The notes beneath the pieces were generated by a model that saw only the letters and a list, made by a program, of their open reading frames with translations, made no database searches and had not been told where the DNA came from. This document shows positions 60,317-64,000 of a DNA stretch of 64,000 bases, piece by piece. The stretch spans positions 5,208,001 to 5,272,000 of the forward strand of contig NZ_CP007044.2 of the NCBI RefSeq assembly GCF_000520015.2, in the 5' to 3' direction. Position numbers and translations under genes: made by a program. This DNA is from Chania multitudinisentens RB-25. GTDB lineage: Bacteria; Pseudomonadota; Gammaproteobacteria; Enterobacterales; Enterobacteriaceae. Each line of letters begins with the position of its first letter. Within the stretch, counting starts at the first letter, position 1.

Positions 60317-61465
60317 TTATTGGCCGTTGGAACGGTAAGTCTCAATCAGTTCGATAAAATGATCGAACAACGGCGCAGCATCGTGCGGGCCGGGGCTGGC
60401 TTCTGGGTGCCCCTGGAAGCTGAACGCCGCTTTGTCGGTGCGGTGGATGCCCTGCACCGTGTGGTCGAACAGGGACTTGTGCGTAACACGCAACGTTCCC
60501 GGCAGATTATTTTCATCGACGGCAAAGCCATGATTCTGTGCGGTAATCATGACAGTGTTATTATCCAGATCTTTTACCGGATGGTTACCACCGTGATGGC
60601 CGAGCTTCATCTTCATGGTTTTTGCACCGCTGGCAAGCGCCAGTAGTTGGTGCCCCAGGCAGATACCGAACAGCGGAATATCGGTTGCCAGAAACTGCTT
60701 AATGGAGGCAATCGCATAATCGCATGGCTCCGGGTCACCAGGGCCGTTGGACAGGAAGATGCCGTCTGGATTCATTTTCAGCACGTCATCGGCAGGCGTC
60801 TGTGCAGGCACCACGGTCAGGCGACAGCCGCGGTCCACCAGCATGCGCAGGATATTGCGTTTCGCCCCAAAATCGTAAGCCACAACGTGGTATGGCAATT
60901 CACTGGCTGGTTTGGCTTCCGGCAATTCACCTTCCAACGTCCAGCTCCCTTGTTGCCAATGGTAGGCTTCTTTGGTAGTGACTTCTTTTGCCAGATCCAT
61001 GCCTTTCAAACCAGGGAAGGCTTTGGCCTTCTGCAATGCCAATTCGGCATCCGCCACCTCACCAGCGATGATACAACCGCTTTGTGCACCCTTTTCGCGC
61101 AGCAAGCGGGTCAGCTTACGGGTATCAATGTCAGCAATTGCCACAATGTTGTTGCGCTTGAGGTATGCGGCAAGATCTTCTTCGTTACGGTAATTGCTGG
61201 CTATCAGAGGGAGGTCGCGAATGACAAGGCCTTGGGCATGAACAGCGGAGGATTCTTCGTCGGAGGTATTGGTGCCGACATTGCCGATATGGGGATAAGT
61301 AAGAGTAACGATTTGGCGTGAATAGGAAGGGTCAGTGAGGATTTCTTGATAGCCGGTCATCGATGTATTGAAAACCACTTCCCCCACTGCCGTCCCTTCT
61401 GCCCCAATGGCCCGACCGTGGAATTGGGTTCCGTCTTCCAGAACCAATAGCGCTGACTTAATCAA
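60317..61465 (-). CDS. carA: Carbamoyl-phosphate synthase small subunit
   Basis: This 382-residue glutaminase supplies ammonia to CarB. The class I amidotransferase domain has the nucleophile in FGICLGHQLLALASG and the His/Glu pair in FQGHPEASPGPHD. The start is TTG at 61465 (codons for LIKSALLVLEDGTQFHG), with GGAGG 8 bases upstream, exactly as in E. coli where carA also begins with TTG. An ATG nine codons upstream lies before the ribosome site and is not used. An ARG-box-like site lies upstream. Confidence 0.97.
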   Translation of the reverse strand: MIKSALLVLEDGTQFHGRAIGAEGTAVGEVVFNTSMTGYQEILTDPSYSRQIVTLTYPHIGNVGTNTSDEESSAVHAQGLVIRDLPLIASNYRNEEDLAAYLKRNNIVAIADIDTRKLTRLLREKGAQSGCIIAGEVADAELALQKAKAFPGLKGMDLAKEVTTKEAYHWQQGSWTLEGELPEAKPASELPYHVVAYDFGAKRNILRMLVDRGCRLTVVPAQTPADDVLKMNPDGIFLSNGPGDPEPCDYAIASIKQFLATDIPLFGICLGHQLLALASGAKTMKMKLGHHGGNHPVKDLDNNTVMITAQNHGFAVDENNLPGTLRVTHKSLFDHTVQGIHRTDKAAFSFQGHPEASPGPHDAAPLFDHFIELIETYRSNGQ

Positions 61466-61498
61466 AACAGCCTCCAAGGAATAATAAATCACAATATT

Positions 61499-61512
61499 TG
61501 CATATTAATTCA
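61499..61512. promoter_or_regulatory. ARG-box-like site upstream of carA
   Basis: On the minus strand TGAATTAATATGCA fits the ArgR half-site pattern TGAAT-WWWW-ATTCA with one mismatch, 34 bases before the carA start codon. E. coli carAB is ArgR-repressed through boxes in its downstream promoter. Confidence 0.5.
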
Positions 61513-61852
61513 TGCTTCACGCCTAAATCAATGCAAAAACCGCCCCTAGGGCTAATTTTTGGCAAATTGGGCGCATTTTAATGACGAGTACTAAACTTGT
61601 CTACTCAAAGCACCATTTTTTATCGTATTTTTGCTGGCCTCATGGCTTTATCGGCCCCATATCGCTGAAAACATACGGAAACTCGGGTTACTAAACGGTT
61701 GCGAGGCGCAATGATACTAAAAAACCGTAATAACAGCGGAAACCAGGCTCGAACAACTCAATACAGAGAGTGAAAGAGGAAAAAAGAAAAGATAATCAGT
61801 AAAAAAAGAAGATATGATTAAAAAAACCAAAGAAAGGCCTATTTTTAGAGTT

Positions 61853-61880
61853 AAAAAAAAGGACAATAAAATTATTGTCC
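61853..61880 (-). terminator. dapB intrinsic terminator
   Basis: On the minus strand GGACAATA-ATTT-TATTGTCC is followed at once by eight T, about 54 bases after the dapB stop. Confidence 0.8.
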
Positions 61881-61933
61881 AATTATCATAATATTAAAAT
61901 TATAAAAACCACATCACGATGGTATAAAAAACA

Positions 61934-62755
61934 TTATAACTGCTCTAAACCCAGGACATCACGCATATCAAACAGCCCTTTTTGCTGCTTGGTGAGCCAA
62001 GATGCCGCGCGCACTGCTCCATTGGCAAATGTCATGCGGCTTGATGCTTTATGCGTAATTTCTACTCGTTCACCAATATCAGCAAACATCGCGGTATGTT
62101 CACCCACGATATCCCCAGCACGAATTGTGGCAAAACCGATACTCTGTGGATCGCGCTCACCGGTATGGCCAACACGCTGGTAAACCGCACAATCTTTCAA
62201 ATCACGCCCCAATGCACCGGCAATCGCTTCCCCCATCGCCAGTGCGGTGCCGGAAGGAGCATCCACCTTGTGACGATGATGCGCTTCCACGATTTCTATA
62301 TCGGTATAATTTCCCATCACTTTAGCGGCTTTTTCCAACAGCTTGAGCACCACGTTGACGCCAACGCTAAAATTAGCGGCAAACACAATGCCTATCTGCT
62401 GTGCAGCATCACGAATCGCCGTTTTCCCGGCATCATCAAAACCGGTGGTGCCAATTACCATGGCTTTTTTATGCGCCACGCAAAATGCCAGATGTGCCAA
62501 TGTGCCTTCCGGGCGGGTGAAATCGATCAGGATGTCAAAATCATTGGTGACTTTATCCAGGCTGCCGCTGACGATCACCCCCAGCGCTCCAACCCCCGCC
62601 AGTTCCCCGGCATCGGTTCCCACCAAGCTGGAACCAGGGCGCTCCAACGCCGCTCCCAACACTACGCCCTGCGCCTGCTGCACCGCCTGAATCAATTGAC
62701 GCCCCATCCGGCCACCGGCACCCGCAATCGCGATGCGGATTTGTGAATCAGTCAT
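61934..62755 (-). CDS. dapB: 4-hydroxy-tetrahydrodipicolinate reductase
   Basis: This 273-residue NAD(P)H enzyme of the lysine/diaminopimelate pathway has GAGGRMGRQLIQA at the N terminus for nucleotide binding and the DapB signature EAHHRHKVDAPSGTALAMGE near residue 156, which carries the catalytic His and Lys. ATG 62755 (MTDSQIRIAIAGAG) matches the E. coli start region; a weak AGAGA precedes it. Confidence 0.97.
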   Translation of the reverse strand: MTDSQIRIAIAGAGGRMGRQLIQAVQQAQGVVLGAALERPGSSLVGTDAGELAGVGALGVIVSGSLDKVTNDFDILIDFTRPEGTLAHLAFCVAHKKAMVIGTTGFDDAGKTAIRDAAQQIGIVFAANFSVGVNVVLKLLEKAAKVMGNYTDIEIVEAHHRHKVDAPSGTALAMGEAIAGALGRDLKDCAVYQRVGHTGERDPQSIGFATIRAGDIVGEHTAMFADIGERVEITHKASSRMTFANGAVRAASWLTKQQKGLFDMRDVLGLEQL

Positions 62756-63072
62756 ACATTTCTCTCTTCTTGATTTTGCGCCCATATTACTAGCATGGGA
62801 TTCAGGGTAACTGCCTCATCCGATCACTACCAGAGGATTTCATGCAGGATTAGAAAATTATGATATCTGCATGTTTTTATCAGTAACGTTATCAATTGAT
62901 TAACAATTAGGCAAGCAAGAGCAAAAGCATGGATTTACATAATCATGCAGTTTCTATTCACGCACCATTCACAACCAAAGCACGCTTGAACATTCCCGAT
63001 ACAAGGTACTTCCCACCCATAACGTAAAACGGGAAGCCTTAGCTTCCCGTTGTAGCACCGTACTTTATCCGC
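62756..63072. other. 317-base gap between ispH and dapB
   Basis: No gene is visible. It contains the dapB promoter area (AT-rich, 62850-62960) and the ispH terminator at 63028-63051. rihC, which lies here in E. coli, is absent. Confidence 0.6.
63028..63051 (-). terminator. ispH intrinsic terminator
   Basis: On the minus strand AACGGGAAGC-TAAG-GCTTCCCGTT is followed by TTACG, making a 10-bp stem with a T-run of four, 21 bases after the ispH stop. Confidence 0.8.
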
Positions 63073-64000
63073 TCACTCAACCTGCTTGATATCCACCCGT
63101 AGCTCTTTGGGGACTTCAAACACAATGTTCTCTTCACGGCCGCTGAGTTCATGAACATCGCCTCCCCCCAATGCTTTCAGACGCTTGATCACATCCTGAA
63201 CCAGCACATCTGGCGCAGAAGCACCGGCGGTCACGCCGATATTCGCCGCACCTTTCAGCCAGGACTCTTGAATATCCGCCGCCGAATCGATCAGATAAGC
63301 GGGTTTGCCCACGCGCTGTGCCAATTCAGCCAAACGGTTAGAGTTGGAGGAATTTTTTGAGCCCACCACCAGCACCACGTCAGCCTCCCCAGCCAGATTG
63401 CGCACGGCTTCCTGGCGATTAGTGGTGGCATAACAGATATCGTCTTTACGCGGCCCGATGATATTTGGGAAACGCTTACGCAACGCATCAATCACGTCTG
63501 ACGTATCATCCACCGACAGCGTGGTTTGCGTCATAAAGCACAGGTTACCTTCGTTCTTCACCTGTAGTTTCCTGACATCTTCCGGTGATTCAACCAAGTA
63601 CATGCCCCCTTGCGGGTTGCTGTACTGGCCCATGGTGCCTTCCACTTCCGGGTGCCCGGCGTGGCCAATCAGAATGGCCTCCGTTCCCTTGCGGCTGGCA
63701 CGCGCCACTTCCATATGTACCTTGGTCACCAGCGGGCAGGTAGCATCAAATAACATCGTCAGTTCACGTGCCTTTGCTTCGGCACGCACCGCCTGAGAAA
63801 CCCCATGCGCAGAGAAGATCAGGATCGAACCGTCCGGCACTTCAGCGATCTCTTCAATAAACACTGCACCGCGTTCGCGCAGGCTGTCTACCACATAGCG
63901 GTTATGCACCACTTCGTGACGCACGTAGATCGGCGCACCATAAATTTCCAACGCGCGCTCCACAATACTGATAGCGCGGTCAACCCCGGCGCAGAAACCA
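63073..64000 (-). CDS. ispH: 4-hydroxy-3-methylbut-2-enyl diphosphate reductase, 3' part
   Basis: This is the [4Fe-4S] enzyme of the last MEP-pathway step, making IPP and DMAPP. The frame is open to the window end and reads GFCAGVDRAISIVERALEIYG, so only the first few residues are missing. Cluster cysteines are in GFCAG, DATCPLVTKVH and GPRKDDICYATTNRQ, and the substrate-binding SKNSSNSNRL and TAGASAPD motifs are present. It has MLFDATCP where E. coli has VFDATCP, an extra residue. The start codon is outside the window. Confidence 0.96.
   Translation of the reverse strand, partial: GFCAGVDRAISIVERALEIYGAPIYVRHEVVHNRYVVDSLRERGAVFIEEIAEVPDGSILIFSAHGVSQAVRAEAKARELTMLFDATCPLVTKVHMEVARASRKGTEAILIGHAGHPEVEGTMGQYSNPQGGMYLVESPEDVRKLQVKNEGNLCFMTQTTLSVDDTSDVIDALRKRFPNIIGPRKDDICYATTNRQEAVRNLAGEADVVLVVGSKNSSNSNRLAELAQRVGKPAYLIDSAADIQESWLKGAANIGVTAGASAPDVLVQDVIKRLKALGGGDVHELSGREENIVFEVPKELRVDIKQVE

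Larger units (their letters stand above)
61466..61933. other. 468-base carA upstream region and dapB downstream region
   Basis: It holds the carA promoter area with one ARG-box-like site, a long A-rich stretch (about 61780-61860) and the dapB terminator. E. coli carAB has two promoters and PurR/ArgR/PepA control in a comparable region. No PurR site was evident by eye. Confidence 0.55.

Noticed and set aside
1..64000. CRISPR arrays, tRNA or rRNA genes, intact insertion sequences
   Set aside because: Reading for evenly spaced direct repeats, cloverleaf ends and complete transposase genes found none; only the remnants listed were seen.

Overview
The window comes from an enterobacterial chromosome, most likely Serratia or a close relative in Yersiniaceae (the genus is inferred from protein resemblance; no 16S is present). 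Its two flanks carry, in inverted orientation, the gene order known from the first minutes of the E. coli map: yabI, polB, rapA at the left, and rluA, djlA, lptD-surA-pdxA-rsmA-apaG-apaH, folA, carB-carA, dapB, ispH at the right. In E. coli rapA and rluA are adjacent; here about 35 kb of accessory DNA (about 8.3-43.6 kb) lies between them.

Left flank (1-8.3 kb): the 3' part of ilvB with ilvN, convergent yabI (DedA family), then polB behind an SOS box and an intergenic palindromic repeat, then rapA with a UUCG-loop terminator.

Metabolic block (8.4-24.1 kb): a 3-oxoadipyl-CoA-type thiolase, a five-gene branched-chain-amino-acid-type ABC importer, an enoyl-CoA hydratase/3-hydroxyacyl-CoA dehydrogenase fusion, a class III CoA-transferase, an AidB-type acyl-CoA dehydrogenase, a LysR regulator, and the glutarate hydroxylation genes glaR, lhgO and glaH (csiD). 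Together they look like a dicarboxylate catabolic island. Even-chain diacids such as adipate would go by beta-oxidation to succinyl-CoA and acetyl-CoA. Odd-chain diacids would end at glutarate, which GlaH and LhgO turn into 2-oxoglutarate.

Small cargo (24.4-27.1 kb): an Exc2-like lipoprotein, a small basic protein overlapping a low-molecular-weight phosphatase-like gene, a VOC protein and a divergent LysR regulator.

Fimbrial block (27.3-35.9 kb): a complete fimAICDFGH-type operon, preceded by a 318-bp segment bounded by inverted 9-bp repeats that closely resemble the E. coli fimS phase switch, and followed by two LuxR/FimZ-like regulators whose receiver domains lack the phospho-Asp. No fimB/fimE-type recombinase is in the window.

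Type VI block (36.5-42.6 kb): vgrG, a DUF4123 adaptor, a large unrecognised cargo protein, an exported putative immunity protein and a PAAR tip protein. It is followed by a zinc-ribbon gene fragment and a decayed tyrosine integrase that abuts rluA, whose N terminus is about 11 residues shorter than in E. coli.

Right flank (43.6-64 kb): conserved housekeeping genes, with an added Tat-exported PhoX-family protein between apaH and folA, and yjjPB plus a LysE/RhtC-type exporter between folA and carB. carA starts with TTG, as in E. coli. ispH runs off the right end.
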